A stretch of DNA of 64,000 nucleotides from Agelaius tricolor (lineage: Eukaryota > Chordata > Aves > Passeriformes > Icteridae), in contig JALJCS010000028.1 of assembly GCA_023055355.1 (NCBI GenBank), positions 4,216,418 through 4,280,417 on the forward strand, written 5' to 3'. The notes beneath the pieces were generated by a model. The model had not been told where the DNA came from and did no database searches. It was given only the letters and a program-made list of their open reading frames with translations. The translations under genes were made by a program, and so were the position numbers. Positions 44,254 to 57,825 of the stretch are shown here, in pieces (within the stretch, counting starts at the first letter, position 1; every line of letters starts with the position of its first letter).

Positions 44254-46434
44254 GAAAGGATTTTTGACTATCCCCAAGCTGTGCTGCTCTGATGGCTGCT
44301 GTGCACAGTTTAGCCCCACCCTTGATCTGGAAGCCATGCTGTTCCCCATGTCTATGCTCCAGATTTTACTCCTGGTGGTGCCCTGAGCTCTCCTAAGTGG
44401 CAGTGACTGGAGAGGGCAAGAGTATTTATGATATCCACACATCCCCATGGAGCTGTGTGGCTGTGCAGGTGCTGCAGGGGATGGCAAGGTGTCCCCAGCA
44501 CTGTGGCCAAGGATTCTCTGGCTTGTAGCTTGACTTGAACTTAGCAAACACTTCAAACCTCTTCTGGGTGATTGAAGCTGATGGGTATTTGCAGGTCAGC
44601 AGACAAGAGAGTAAGGTGCTGAGGGCACCCTTAGAGGAAGTTCCTCCTTCTATAAGTATGAAGAAACCTTTCAAGGCCTTTAAGAAAAAGCACAGATCTG
44701 CTTTGAATCCTGTGAAGTTGAAAGCCTGTGTAAGCCCCTGGTATCCTTTGTCTGTGCTCACTATGAAGAGGCTCCATAAATGTCCCACCTGCAATGTGAT
44801 TCTGGCCATGCCATGCTGGGAACATCCATTCAGCCACTGTGGGGAAGCAAAGATTCATTTTAAAGTAGAGGGACACCTTGCGTGTTTCTTGGGTCTGATC
44901 TGGCAGTGTCTCTGATCTGCAGACAAAAATAACAGGAGTTCTTGGCAGCTGACAGGATCCATCCTGTTGTCTGAAGCAGGTGGGGAAAAGGACAAGCTCT
45001 GTTGTCTCTCCTTTTCTCCAGCCAGCCCAAGCTCCCTCTGTGCAGGAGGGCTGGTGGGCTCTAGCAGGAACAGGGCATCACCTTGGCTTTTGTTGCCCAA
45101 AATGATACTGAGAAAGCAGTGGCTAGAATAATTCAGAGGGAACAGGGGAGACCAAGATAAGCGCAAATTATTCACAAAGGCATGCTGGGGAGATTGTGCC
45201 CCTCCAGGAGGGAAACTGAGGCAAGGAGAGGAGGAGGAACTTACACCAGATGTAGCAGGATGGCAGAAGAGCCAGTAGAGGATCCCAGGTGATTTGTGGT
45301 GCAGGGACTCACTGAATGTTGTAACCTGAGGCCCTGATTAAACACAGCCATGACACTTAAGGTCTAAGTCGACATTTGCCCCATCACTGCTTCACCCTGC
45401 TCAGCTCTGTGCTCAGGGTGCTTTCTCCACCTGCAGTGGAGAGACAGAGACTTAAAACTGGAGCCCAGCCTTCTGCAAAACACTTCAAACATCCTGATCT
45501 CCCCAGGCATCCGTGGAGACAGCAAATGAGTGGCAGATGTAGACATGTCCATGTAGGCAGTGTCATCCTTGTGATTGCAGAATGCTCATAAATTATAGAA
45601 GTAAGAAAAGGGATGGCTTTATCTGAGCATTGTGGAGGTGTAGCTGACAGCCCTGCTGGGAATTGGTGCTCCAAGGCAGATGCTCACAGCAATAAAAAGC
45701 AAGGCTTCACCTATTTCAGGAGCAGATGTTCACCTTAAAAGATTCCTCCCACATCTTTGCCTATCATCTTCTCTCCCTCATGACTCTACTGTTTCACAGA
45801 CCATCTCCTGAGCCCCATTGTCTTGCTAAACAAGGTTCAGCCTTCACCAGGGTAGGTGTTCATGCCTAAGGTGCTCACAGAGCCTGGACTGAAAGTGGCT
45901 GGAAAAGTCTTGAGAGTTTCCTTATGCAGGGAAAACCAGGGAGTTGAACAGCTTCACACAAAGCTTTCAGTTTTGATGTTTCTAAACAGAAAGATCAGTC
46001 TTACTTGGAAGAAAATGCTCTGATTCTCCATTTCAAAATGATCTTTGTGCAATTAAAAAACATCCAGGAATTTTCATGGCCAAGGAATGTGCCTATTAAC
46101 TGCCCACTCCTTTATTTCTAGTAAATCCTGGTTTGAGGCTTAACCTCTGAGAAGTTGGGTTGGTGTTTCAGGAGGGGGTCATTCTGGAGCTGTGCCATCT
46201 CCTAGCAAACAGAGTGGGTCTTGTCCTGCCCAGAAGCTCTGTCCCTCCCAGGGCAGGGCAGCAGGACACTGCTCCTTGGTGCTGCAGCTCTGAGATTCAT
46301 GCTCAGAGCTGCTGTCACTGCTCTTTGCCTTCAGTGGAGCTGCTGAGCGAGTCCAGGGCTCCCCATCACTGTGGACACTCAGAGAAAGAGCCCCTGCTGA
46401 CAACAGCCCTGTCCACATCAGCTCAGGTCAGGAG
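44254..46434. other. Intergenic DNA
   Basis: No gene or element recognised. The opposed 126-127-residue open frames at 44.4-44.9 kb overlap each other and look random. Confidence 0.5.
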
Positions 46435-46440
46435 GAACAG

Positions 46441-46811
46441 TGTGACCATGTTCACAGGGAAGAGATGAGGATCTGACTCCATGTTTCAGAAGGCTTGATT
46501 TATTATTTTATGATATATTTTACATTAAAACTTTACTAAAAGAATAGAAGAAAGGATTTCATCAGAAGGCTGGCTAGGAATAGAAAAGGAAAGAATGATA
46601 ACAAAGGCTTGTGGCTCAGGCTCTCTGTCCGAGCCAGCTGACTGTGATTGGCCATTAATTAGAAACAACCACCTGAGACCAATCCCAGATGCACCTGTTG
46701 CATTCCACAGCAGCAGATAACCATTGGTTAACATTTTGTTCCTGAGGCCTCTCAGCTTCTCAGGAGGACAATTCCTAAGGGAAGGATTTTTCATAAAAGA
46801 TGCCTGTGACA
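46441..46811 (-). mobile_element. Solo LTR B4, 6-bp TSD
   Basis: Family B LTR, tgtgaccatgttcacag to gcctgtgaca. Exact TSD gaacag at 46435-46440 and 46812-46817. Confidence 0.95.
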
Positions 46812-46817
46812 GAACAG

Positions 46818-49551
46818 AGTTGATGTGCTGTGCAGAGATCAGCAGCAGAGGAAGGAAAAGATCCACGATTCCTTGCTCTGTTTGTTTCTTTATCTTGTGA
46901 TGCCTCTTGAGGTGCTGGGTTTGGGCAACTGGGGCATCACCTTTGGCTGCTGACCTCAGCCATTGCCAAGGCTGCACGTTCTGAAAGGAGTCAGTGGCTG
47001 GGCTGGACTGTGCTTCTCAGTTCCTGCTGGATCTGAAAATATGCCAAAGCAAAGGTGGCCTGAGAAATATCCCCGAGGAGAAGGACATGTTGGCACTTGG
47101 AGAGCTCCTGGGACCATTGATATTGTCTGGGGGCAAAGGTCTCCAGAGACCCTGGCTTTGCCTCCACTGAGCAAACTGGGATGCTGCAGTGTCCAGGTCT
47201 CTGAGCTTGTCCTGCACTGAATTTCTGTAGCAGAGCAGCCTGCCCTTCTGGAAGGTTGTAAAAGGCTTTTTGTTTAACCCCATGACACAAATACATCCTC
47301 CCATATTGTCCACCAGGGAAGCTGTGCAGACTGATTTGCAGCCAGGCAGGACAAATTCAGTGTCTTGGTTACTTCCAAAACCACTCCTCAGCCCTGACAG
47401 TGTGTAAGCCATAGTTTACAGATATTTCAGAGGCTTCTGCTAGCTACTCTGCCCTGGGTTAGTACCCAGGGTCCCAGAGCTGGACATCTTTCAATGCCTG
47501 TCTCCATCCTGAGGGCAGAGGGTTTTGGCTTTCTCTTCTCTGCTCCTCCTTTGGGCAGTTGCTGAAGGGAGCTGGGGGACAGTGACCATGGCTGGGGGCA
47601 GAGCAACAAGCAGATCTGGAGGAAAATAAAGGTTTGGAGGCAGAGGCAGAACAAATGGCAGAGAGGATGGTTCAAAGTACAAGGGGGGAGAGATGTGAGC
47701 ACCCCATGGACAGTGGGAGGGAGGGCACTGCCATTCCACCACGTCGTGTGCAGACCTTAGAGTGTCAGTTCTCAGAGTGATGTAGCACAATTCCTGATGT
47801 ATGCGTGTCACTTTTGTAAGTTGTCTCCTACCCTCACTATTTTCAGTGTTCCTTGATTTTTTGGAGACTGTTGTAAATAAAAAGATTTTGACATTCGCAC
47901 GTTTGGATCCCTCACTCATCACCACGTTACTGCCCATGTACACAGGCTGGCAACCAGAGTGCACTGACAGGACCTGTGTTGTGCAAGGAATGCAGAGGGG
48001 ATGAGGCCACAGAACCAGCTCCTAAAGTGCACGGGATTGTCTGCTCCTGCTGCTGAAGTTGGGCCTCTTGAAGCCAAATTATCACACCCAGGAGAGCTTG
48101 GGAAAGGCAGTGCAGGAGCCCACACAGGTCTGCAAGAGGACTGACTAGAACAAGAGCTTTAGCCATGGTTTGTGGAAGATTTTCACTCCTCCATTCCATG
48201 CTGTGCTTCTTCCAGTGTATGAAGATTGCCCTGAGCTGACTCCATTTCATTTATCAGCAAACCTAAAGTTTATTTGTAAAAGCAAATCTCTTTTTCCATT
48301 CATCAATCAGTGGAATCCTTCCCATTGTTTCTTTTATCTCACAGTGCTGGTTTTATCTACCAGCAGATCCACAGCTGGTGTGTAAAGACAAATCTGCTAT
48401 TCCTCTCAATTTCCAGCACTACATATCAGAGCCATCAAAACTGGATCATTTTGTTATCTAAGGCCACCTATGAAGTTGTTTCTTGGGGTCGGAGGGGATT
48501 AAGTCACTCACTTGCACAGGTTTTACACTGAGTCATCGACTGTAAGAGATGATACACTGCAGGTTGTGCAGAAGCCAGAGGAATTGATGTTAATTTAGCA
48601 CAATCCTTGTGATTTGTAGAGTCGGTGAACACAATGCTGGCTTAATTAAATGTGCACATCAATATCTGCTTCCAGGCCAGCTGTCCCGGCACAGGGCGGC
48701 CCCACACGGTTTCACCTCCTCCTCGTCCCCTGCAATGCCCAGTTTGGGCTTCACACCTTCCACTGCTTCACCTGGTGGGGCCTGTCCTCGCCTCTGTTCA
48801 TGTCAGTGCTGCAAACACTCCATTTGGAGGAGACACAGCACGTTTGAACTGCTAATAAATGGTGTGTTACACCACACTAGAATCCCCCACTCACCAACAG
48901 GCCAAGCTCATTGCAGGTGATAGTGGTACCATTGTGTGCCCTGTATCACTGTGAGGGTGGTGGCAGTTCTCTTCCATGATGAACAAGGGCCTCTCATTTT
49001 TCCAGCAATCCCCCAAAGCCAGCAGTGTGCCTTTTTCAGGCTCCTTCACAGCAATGCAATTACCATTGCATGGAAACCACTGCTGCCCATGCTTTAACAG
49101 CATTGCAAATTATACTCATAAATTCAGAGTGCAGCTAATTGCTGTTTTATGGAGTAGATATTCTTTTGGGGGGAAAAAAGAATCTGTAAACACTCTGATG
49201 CCCTGCTGAGCAGAGGGCTGTTTATCTTGGGTGAGGAATGGCCTTCCAGAGCAATGTCAGATGGATCAGACTTTTCAAGGGCACTCACATTCCCCTGATG
49301 TGCTTCTGGGCAAGTGTGATCTGCAAAAGGGTTTGTTTTTTTTTTAATGTGGGATTTCACCTGCTGATAGAGTAATGTGCCTTGTGATTACAGTGTGATT
49401 GCTTTTTCTGGAGGCTCATCTGGCCTGGCTGAGATCAGGGCTCCCCTGTGCCACCCAGTGCCCTTGTGAAGGGGAAGGGTGCAGCTGCTTTGAAGGATTG
49501 CACTCAAAGTGGATGTGACTGGCAAGGGACAGAGGTACCCAGATCATTCTG
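46818..49551. other. Intergenic DNA
   Basis: No gene recognised. Contains one member of an inverted repeat pair (48248-48415) and an AT-rich conserved-looking stretch near 48.58-48.67 kb. Confidence 0.5.
48248..48415 (-). repeat. Dispersed repeat H, copy 1 (inverted)
   Basis: Reverse complement of 62430-62570; shared blocks include cagcaaacctaaagtttatt and ttccattcatcaatcagtgg. Probably an LTR fragment with AATAAAC on the minus strand. Confidence 0.85.
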
Positions 49552-49557
49552 CAGGGG

Positions 49558-50250
49558 TGCTGGGAAGGATGAAAGTTTGACAAGAAAGTCTCACAGATAT
49601 CTGTGCTTGCCAGAAAGATTTTTAAATGTAGAGGCTGATGAAGGAATAGAGATGGAAGCAAGTTTTGGTAGAGAAGAAAAGAATTGCTGAGCCAGTCTCA
49701 CTGGATAACCAAGGAGGCAAAGGGTGTGTGAGTTAGAAGGGGTTTGTATGGCTTAGAGCAAAGGATAAACCCACCTCAAACAAGAAGATGTTTTTACCAA
49801 GCAGAAAGAGAGCACAGGCAAACAAGTCAGCAAATGTGGCAAGTAGAAAAAAGGTCTCAGAATTTTACACTGCAAGAAAACTGAAAAAACAACTTCTAGC
49901 TTAAACTGTAATGTACTAACTTTTAGTGATTGGAGAACAGTAACATAGTAGTTATGATGGGCTATAGATAATAGTTAAGGTATAGATTGGTTCTACTGTA
50001 TTAAGATGCTCAGCAAAGAAAAGTCTAGAATGCAATGTAACCAAAAGAAAAGTCTAGAATGCATTTGTAACCTAAACCAAAGGGTCTCCAGGCCTGCCTG
50101 CAGCTGGAGCTGACAGCTGTGGGCACAGCTCTGTCACCCACAACCCTGGGCTGCTGTAACCTCTTGGACACAATAAACTGCATTTTGGATACAATAAACT
50201 GCATTTTGGAGAGCCCCTGGAGTCCCACATCCCTCATTCAGGCTCTTACA
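49558..50250 (+). mobile_element. Solo LTR E2, 6-bp TSD, doubled AATAAA
   Basis: E-family LTR, tgctgggaaggatgaaag to ggctcttaca. Exact TSD cagggg at 49552-49557 and 50251-50256. A 21-bp duplication gives two AATAAA signals at 50172 and 50193. Confidence 0.95.
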
Positions 50251-50256
50251 CAGGGG

Positions 50257-52156
50257 AACTGAGATGCTGGGCAGGCTCTGCTTTGTTTACCAAGCTACTG
50301 CTGGGTGGCATTTGTCACCATTAGGAGGTGCCATGAGAAGGTTTCTGCTCTTCATCTCTCATGAGCCTGTCCTGAAGATTGATGGAGAGCCAGAAATGAG
50401 CTGCTCTGGAGACCTGGCCCAGAGCCCTGATCTTCAGTGGCCTCATCCTGCACATGAGCAAATCAGTGGTGAAGCAGCTCCCCCTTTTGCTTGGGAGTTG
50501 TTTCCCTGCTGGGATGACCCAAGTCAGGTTTCAGCTCCTCACATGCAGACCCTAACACCTGTGGGTCAGCCAAAACTGCCAGTTCTTGTGGGGACAGTCC
50601 CACTGTCAGACACTGCTCTGCCACAGGGCAACACAAAATGAACGACACTCACACACCGAGATGTCCAAGGCAAAGAAAAGCACATTCATTTCTGGACCTT
50701 GATATTTATAGAATTCCAAAAGTGACCATGGATTGGAGGATGGAATTGCCACCTTTCCAGCCACGCTGGTCAAACCAACAGTCCATCAGTTCTCTGGTTC
50801 TCTCCTCCTCCAGAAAGGAATGCAAAACAATCATTGTTTACATGAAAAGTGTGTGAGGAACTCCATTGCAAAAATGGAAACATCAGAAGGCTTAGAAGAA
50901 CTTTAGAAGAGCAGGGTGACACTGCTCCCCTGTCCTGCCAGTGCCAGCTCTGCATGCAAATTTAGTCTTTTAAAAGGCCAATTGCTGAGCCCTTCTCTCT
51001 ATTCCTAATTGGATCTTCTATACTCAACTGTCTTCATCTGTGGAAGTGTGAGTTTTCAGCCCTTTTTCCTAATGATAGTTTACTGTACTTAATTTTGGTT
51101 TCAGTGTGTACTGACTTGGCAGGATATACAATTTGCCAGGAGGCAGAGAGTGGGAGGCTTTATAAATAAAAACCCTGCATCTGTTCCATCTCCCTTCACA
51201 CCCAGGGGCTGATCTTTGTTGCACCAGGCCAAACCTGGAAAGCTTTTCACTAAAATTTGGGGTAGCAACAGCAAGGTGTGGGTGTAGCAGGGATGAGTGC
51301 ATGTAAATTGCCAAGGCTGTAGATCTTGGGGCTCTAAGGAGCCAATTTATGTGTATTTCAATAAATAGGCTTTACAGCAAACACAGTTTCTGCTGAATTG
51401 CAGAGTGTAAACCTGCAATATAATAGGTGGAAAGGTTGTTTGTGGTACATCTAGATACATACACTGTTTGGACTGGGCTTTGCTTTGCTCCAGGAGGCTG
51501 CAAGGAGACTTTGGGAGATGATGTGCTAATGCAGAGTTCAGCAAATAACAGCTTTTTAAAGGTCCCTATTTGGTAAGGTAAGAGATATCTCTAAAAACAA
51601 CACTTTCACTGGTGCTTAAGAGGATGCCCTTACACTGCACTGGGGCACTGCAATTCCAAGTAATAACTGTGCTTTGAGCTTTGCAAATGCTCTTTACAAT
51701 CAAAATGCTTTTGTCCCTTCCTTGTAGTGCTGAAGTGAAGCATGTGAGGACAGGGAAGTTTTCCCTCCCAGTGCACGCAGGCAGCACTGGGAGCTGTGCT
51801 GAAAATGCAATCCCTTGCCCAAATCCAGCCCCAGAAAAGGACTTGGATGCTGTGAGGAGCTTTGGTGTACCTGCCAAGGCTGGCATATGCCTGGTGCTGC
51901 AGTGAGTGCTGCTGTACAGCTGCTCTAAGATCTGATACCACTGCCAAGAGGGAATCAGAATTTAAGGGCATAATCTGCTTTATCAGGCTCTGTCACCAGG
52001 GGGTTCCTATTGTAGCACCACTCGTTTGAAGGGGAGAAGTGAGCACAAGCATTTGAAATGCAGGGCTTGAGCCAGGCTTTCATGTAAACAATGTCTCTTT
52101 TCCCTTCAGAGTGGGGAGGATTGTTTGGAGTGCCCACTCAGCTGGCAGCCCTGGAA
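50257..52156. other. Intergenic DNA
   Basis: No gene or element recognised. Confidence 0.5.
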
Positions 52157-52161
52157 GAGCT

Positions 52162-52773
52162 TGTGAAAAATGCGAATTTTACGATTGGATTTTTGCGAAT
52201 ATTAAAATGAATATTATATGTGCTAGGTTAGAAAGTTATGCTGTGTTAATTTTCTTAAGTAGTGTGTTAAATATAGCTTAAGGTTATAACAAAATGTTAA
52301 AATAGAAATGATGCTGTGTAAGATACTTTTTTTAAAGGAAGGTCTTGCAGTGAGACAGCAGCCACAGGACACCTGAATGTTTCAGAGAAAGAGAATTTAT
52401 TGCTCCATTATCGAGTCCTTCCTGCCTCACTCACTCATGAAGGCACTGTCAGGATTCAGAGGAAGAAGCTGACACTGCCCAGACAGAATCCTGTGTTTGG
52501 ATGGAATTTATGCATCAGGTGTGAGGTGTATGAATATGCAACAGGCTGTTGTTCTAAGGGTTAATCCTCTGTTAACGTGGGTCCTTTTTCGGGCTTCTTT
52601 TGCCCAGAAAGAGGCACCTGGCCTGTCCCTAACTCTTTGTTTTTACTGTCTCATATTGTCCCAATCCAAATTGTCCAAATTTTGATTACTCTAATTATAT
52701 ATTTTTTTTTTAATAATCATTTTATTACTATGAAACTTTTAAAATTTTAAAGCCAAGTGGTTGGCGTTTTTCA
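52162..52773 (-). mobile_element. Solo LTR D4
   Basis: D-family LTR in minus orientation, tgtgaaaaatgcg to ggcgtttttcac. Probable 5-bp TSD gagct/cagct (4 of 5). Confidence 0.9.
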
Positions 52774-53117
52774 CCAGCTGCTGGTGGGGAGGTCTCCCCA
52801 GGAGGGGCAGCGCTGGAGCCTGATCCAGCTCCAGGAGAAGCAGGAGCAAAGCGGGGTGAGAGCAGCAGTGGAGCACTCAGAGCTTCCTGAGCGTGGGCCC
52901 TGCTCTGCTGCTGCAGCACCCGGGGCCTGATTCCCTCTGGGAGGAGCTGCCCTGGAGCTGCTCAGTCCTGCTGTGAGCCCAGGGCTGCTCTGTCACAGAG
53001 GGAAGGAGGCAAAGGCTTCACCTGGGGCCCTGCTGTGGCTGCCGGGCTGGAGCATGTGTTAGGGTGGGAATTGTGGTGCTGGCTCTTGGCAGCCAGAATG
53101 ACCTGAAGGAGAGAAGG

Positions 53118-53357
53118 TTTTGTGTTTGCTGGGTGCCCCTGTGGCAGGGAGGAATGATGCATCTGGCTCCATGCTCTCAGAAGGCTCATTCATTACTTTA
53201 TGATGCTATATTATATTGAAGAATACTATACTATACAAAAGAATGCAGAAAGGATACTTACAGAATGCTAAAAAGATAATAATGAAAACTTGTGACTCTT
53301 TCCAGAGTCCCCACACAGCTTGGCCCTGATTGGCCAATGAGACAAAACAACTCCCAC
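53118..53357 (-). mobile_element. Truncated LTR A6
   Basis: Family A sequence from tttgtgtttgctggg to about ccaatgagacaaaacaactcc, then lost. No TSD because one end is missing. Confidence 0.85.
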
Positions 53358-54328
53358 CATTAATGCATTAATTATTGTGCATTATCATGCACAGTATAAA
53401 AATACCAGCGTGCCAACAGCAGTGGTAGAGCTCTGGATCTGAACTGGGAGAGCTGATCTGCAGTTCCTGGCAGGTCCAGAGGCTCTGGGCTGTGCTGCTA
53501 TGTGGGAAAACATCTTTTGAGGCTCCTCAGCCATTCTGAGTCCTTGCTGATCCAAGGTGAAGGGAAATGGAGAGCAGCACTTCTCCCCAGTGCCTCTCCA
53601 TGCATGGGACTCTGTGACTTTCAGTGGGAAAGGTTTGGAGCTTGAGATGTGTAGCAGGAATTAAATTCAATTTATGAGGGCATAGATTTAAATGAATGGG
53701 TAATTTATAAAATCAACTTCTTCAGGCTACTTAGCTTTTTGATGTCTCACCAGTATTTAATTGTCTTAACTTGGTCTTAATAGAATTATTAGCTGTAGGT
53801 CTTGATTTATGTCTCTGCTCCTAATCTATTGGCCTGTGGCAACACTTCTCCTTAGCTTTGATTTGTAGGGGGGGAAATTATTAGAGCAGAAAGTTTGTAT
53901 TAGTAAAGGGAACTGTTCTTAACCAAATTGTCTGTGTTTTGTGATGTAGGTTAAGCAAAACTATGGCAGTACTTACCACACTGGATGCACTGACGTTGTC
54001 TTGATGAGTTTATTATTCTCCTTTCCCCTCTTGGGATGACCTCTGTCCCTCAGTGTTGCATATCTGAGAACAAAGACCTTTTTCAAGCATACCAGCAAAA
54101 TGAAGTTTTGAGCCAAAGTTGATGACAGGAAGGTGAGGTGAGACAGAAAGATAAATATTTGAAGTTTCAGACTTTGGGTTTTTCTGAAATGTTTAAGTAT
54201 GTTTTAAAACAAAGTCTTTATTTTTGTTCTGTTTGATTCAAAACAGGATTTTCTGGACTTGAACCAAGAGGAAATTTCACTTTTCACCTCTTTCTTGGTC
54301 AATTGGCTGAATTGGCTGAGTCAATTCC
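53358..54328. other. Intergenic DNA
   Basis: AT-rich, no gene or element recognised. Confidence 0.5.
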
Positions 54329-54620
54329 TGAGTGAGGCAGGAAGAAGTTCATTTTCTTCTGATAAGGAAGCAATAAATTCATTTTCTCTGAAAGATTCAG
54401 GCTTCCTGTGGCTGCTATCTCAGTGGGAGCACCTCATTCCTCTCTTTTAATAAAAGTATCTTACATAGCATAGTTTCTATTTCAACATTCTGTTATAACC
54501 TAAAACTATATTTAACACACCACTTAAGAAAATTAACACAGCATAACTTTCTAACATAGCACATATAATATTCATTTTAATATTTGCGAAAAGCCAATCA
54601 TAAAATAGGCATTTTTCACA
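54329..54620 (+). mobile_element. Truncated LTR D5
   Basis: The AATAAA-bearing half of a D-family LTR, from gagtgaggcaggaagaag to catttttcaca. The other half is missing. Confidence 0.9.
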
Positions 54621-55275
54621 AGAAAACAAAGAAATGAACTCTCTGAATCAAGTCGTTCCCCAGGCTGCAAGGTTTTGGCTGAGAAAGGAGAGACTGGCCC
54701 TGTATCCTTGGGGGAATCCTGGGGTTTTTAGGGAAGAGAGTGGCCAGCAGCAGGTTGGGGAAGGAATCTTGGCTCACCAATGAATTTTGCTCAGAATAAC
54801 AGCTGGGGTCAGTGACAGCTCAAAAGACCAAGCTCAGAACTGCCAGTCAAGAAGCAGCAGCTGACATTACCATGGAAGCCCTGATAACATAATCCTCTAA
54901 TAATTCCAACATAATACCAGCAGCTGAGGGAAGGGGGGAGCTTGGAAACCTGGATTTGCATTTGGAGTGCATGGAGAAGAGAGAGGACAGTGTGTGCCAG
55001 GGGGCTGGGGCACAGGAAACGTGAAGGTCTCTGAGCACAGGAGGTGGCTTTGCTAGGAAGGATGCACACCTCAATGGTTTTTTAATTTCTGCTGGGTTTA
55101 ACTTTTCCCCCACTCCAGAGGCAGCAGTGGGATTTGTGCTCCTGCCCGTGCCCTGAACTCACGCTGCAGGTGCCTGCTGGGAGAGCAGGAATCCCCTTGG
55201 AAGCTGGGGATTCCACACTTGAAGACCTTGGGATGAGGGGGCTGTGTCCTCAGGCATTGCAGCTTTTCAGGAGTG
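54621..55275. other. Intergenic DNA
   Basis: No gene or element recognised. Confidence 0.5.
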
Positions 55276-55281
55276 GGGATT

Positions 55282-55901
55282 TGTTGGGATCTTCAGCTGC
55301 TCACAGTGATCCCAAGAAAAGTTCCAAAGTCTCTTTTCCCAGCCTGGCGCTTGAAGAAGGAGTCAGGGCTCTTCATTTCTCGGTCTCAGGGTTGTTTATT
55401 GTGTCTTATCTGTAAAAAAATTTTCTCCTGCCCTGCTGAGGTCCATCCAGCCCAGGCACTCTGCCTGCCCCTGGGGTGGTGTCATGTCTTTATACTAAAA
55501 ACTACATATTTACAATATTTACAATTACTGTCCAATACCTATCACCCATGTTAGACACTGAGCTTCTGCTCTAAACCAATCTGTCAGTGCCACCATCACA
55601 GCAGAAGATGGAGGCCAAGAAGAAGAAGAAGGAGAAAGGCTGGACACACCCAGTTCCCTCCATCTTGCCCCCTGAACCCCCATACCAAAAACCCCAAAAT
55701 CTACTTTTCCACCCTGTGATAACTTCACTATCATTGTACTTAATTTGTCATGGCTTGCTGATCTTCCTCTAAGGTTGGTGATTTGCTCCATGGGTCATAA
55801 TCAAACCCACAGGTGTTTTGGGCTCTGTGCCAGGGTCTCTGAGCCCCCTGGCAGGGTCTGGGCTGCTCAGGACAGCCAGAGGGATGTTCTGGGTCCTGAC
55901 A
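55282..55901 (-). mobile_element. Solo LTR G3
   Basis: Reverse-oriented G-family LTR, tgttgggatcttcagc to gtcctgaca. TSD gggatt/gggagt (5 of 6). Confidence 0.93.
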
Positions 55902-55907
55902 GGGAGT

Positions 55908-57819
55908 TTGTGCAGAGCCCTGAAAATAAAGCAAAAAGTGTAGCTTGCCTCTTACTGGATGTGCTGTTCCTCTGCCCCCACTTAAGAAAATATTGCCCTC
56001 CAAATTCAATCCTGTAGCCCATTATTCATGAGGTCATTACTCTTTAATTTAATCACCAAATGTCAGCTGAATCCCATTTATTCTGCCAGCTCGCTAGAGA
56101 TTTACCTATTTATTTTACATTTCAAATGAATTGCTCATTATTTTGTCATTCTGGGATTTTATTCTGTAATTTATTTTGTGAGCCCTGACAAGTTGAAAAT
56201 GAACCCTGGCTCTCCCTTGTCTTGCATATTAATTGTCAGGTCCATGGCTCAACTGTTTGCCTACAGGACCAAGGGACCTGACCCTATATCCAGGGAGGGA
56301 GGGGAGCCAGGCTTTGTAAGCCCACAGCTGCTGGTGGTGATTTAACTGTGACAAAAAGGGAAATACTTTTTCTCTTTCCTCCCTACCACACTTCTTGGGT
56401 CAAAGGCCAAGTTATCCTGTGCAACTTGCCCCTGAAATACATCAGAGCAAATCACAGGTGTGTGCTGCCCCTGGGAGATTTGTTTGGCTGGGGCAGGCAG
56501 ATGGTGCCAGGACATAATGCTGAGACTAGCTGAGACTTCAGAAAGAATTTTTGTTGTTGTTTTAGTGAAGGAAGTTACTCTGCTGATTTAACTGAGGGGT
56601 CTGAGGGCTGTGGGTCAGAATAATTTGTGCATTCACTGAGGGGGCTGGCAGTGTGAGATCTGACAGAGGAGCCCCTGCGTGGGACAAGCTGCAGGACAGT
56701 AAAACACCTCTCATCCATCTCCTCTGCACTGTGATGAGTTTGGGATTGGAATGTAGGGTTCTTTTGAGAGAAACTTCTGAATCTTCGAGTTTATTTAAAA
56801 TAACTTGTTCCTGAGGACTATTTTCAGCGTGCTGTGGCAGTGAGAAGAAAGCATCTTCCAAGACACTATGGGAACTGGACAATATCCTGAGCTGGCACTG
56901 CTTGGCTGTGAAACACTCTGCTCTGACATGGCCAGGATTGTGAAGGAGGGTGATGCATGCTTGTACCCCAGTTGTGCTGCTGACCTAGTAACTAGGAAGT
57001 GGGGGGTTTGTTTAGTGGGGGATGTTTTTTGTTGTTAAAAGATGGAATTGGTCCAGTTTGGGCTGTACAAAGCAGCTTTTTAAAGCTGGTCCTTCTGTGT
57101 GAGTTGAAAAAGTATTGAAATTAAAAGAAGCCTTAATAAGGAGATCTTGGAGACTTTATCCTAATTGTATGGATGCTTTCTGCATTAAAGCATTACCATA
57201 ATGAAAATGTGTCAAAGGCTTTGCTGGAAAAGCCATTAAAACAGATTAGTGCATCTATCTGCACTATAAAAAGGCCCTTTTAGCAGGCCTGACCATAACT
57301 CCAGCTGTCACAAAATGAGAGACCCCTGAAATGCCCTGTGAGCAGCCATTAAAACTGGACAAGACTCAGCCCCATGATCTTGCTTTGATTTCAGTGCAAA
57401 AAGTGCTTTGACCTTTGGGCTGTCATTGCTGGGGAACATCTGCCTAGAGGAATTAATGAACCTTCATTAGATCAGGATAATTGTCACCTCCTTCCCAGGC
57501 AGCTGGGGGAGGAGGGTGAGGGCAGCACTGTGGGATTGCTGCCTCATGGGGCTTTCCCTTGGGCCCCTGACCTGTCCCCACCTCCCTGAATACAAATGTG
57601 AGCTGGGCAGACAAAGGATGGTGTGACCCAGAGCCTGAGAGGGGAGAGCTCCAGCAGAGCTGGGGAGAAGGAGCTTGCAGAGATCCACAGTTAGTCAGGA
57701 ACATGGGATGAGAAACTTTGGAGCAATAACAATCAGAACATGACCTTTCCACTGGAACAACTTTGATGTCCATCCCTATCCTCACCTCTAACAAATTTGT
57801 GTTTTGTAAAAATAAAATC
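55908..57819. other. Intergenic DNA with conserved-looking AT-rich stretches
   Basis: No gene recognised. 56015-56245 and 57130-57310 are AT-rich, non-repetitive and full of TAAT cores, so they could be conserved non-coding elements. Confidence 0.4.
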
Positions 57820-57825
57820 CTTACT

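Noticed and set aside
44426..44915. Opposed 126- and 127-residue open frames
   Set aside because: Overlapping on opposite strands, without domains or codon bias.
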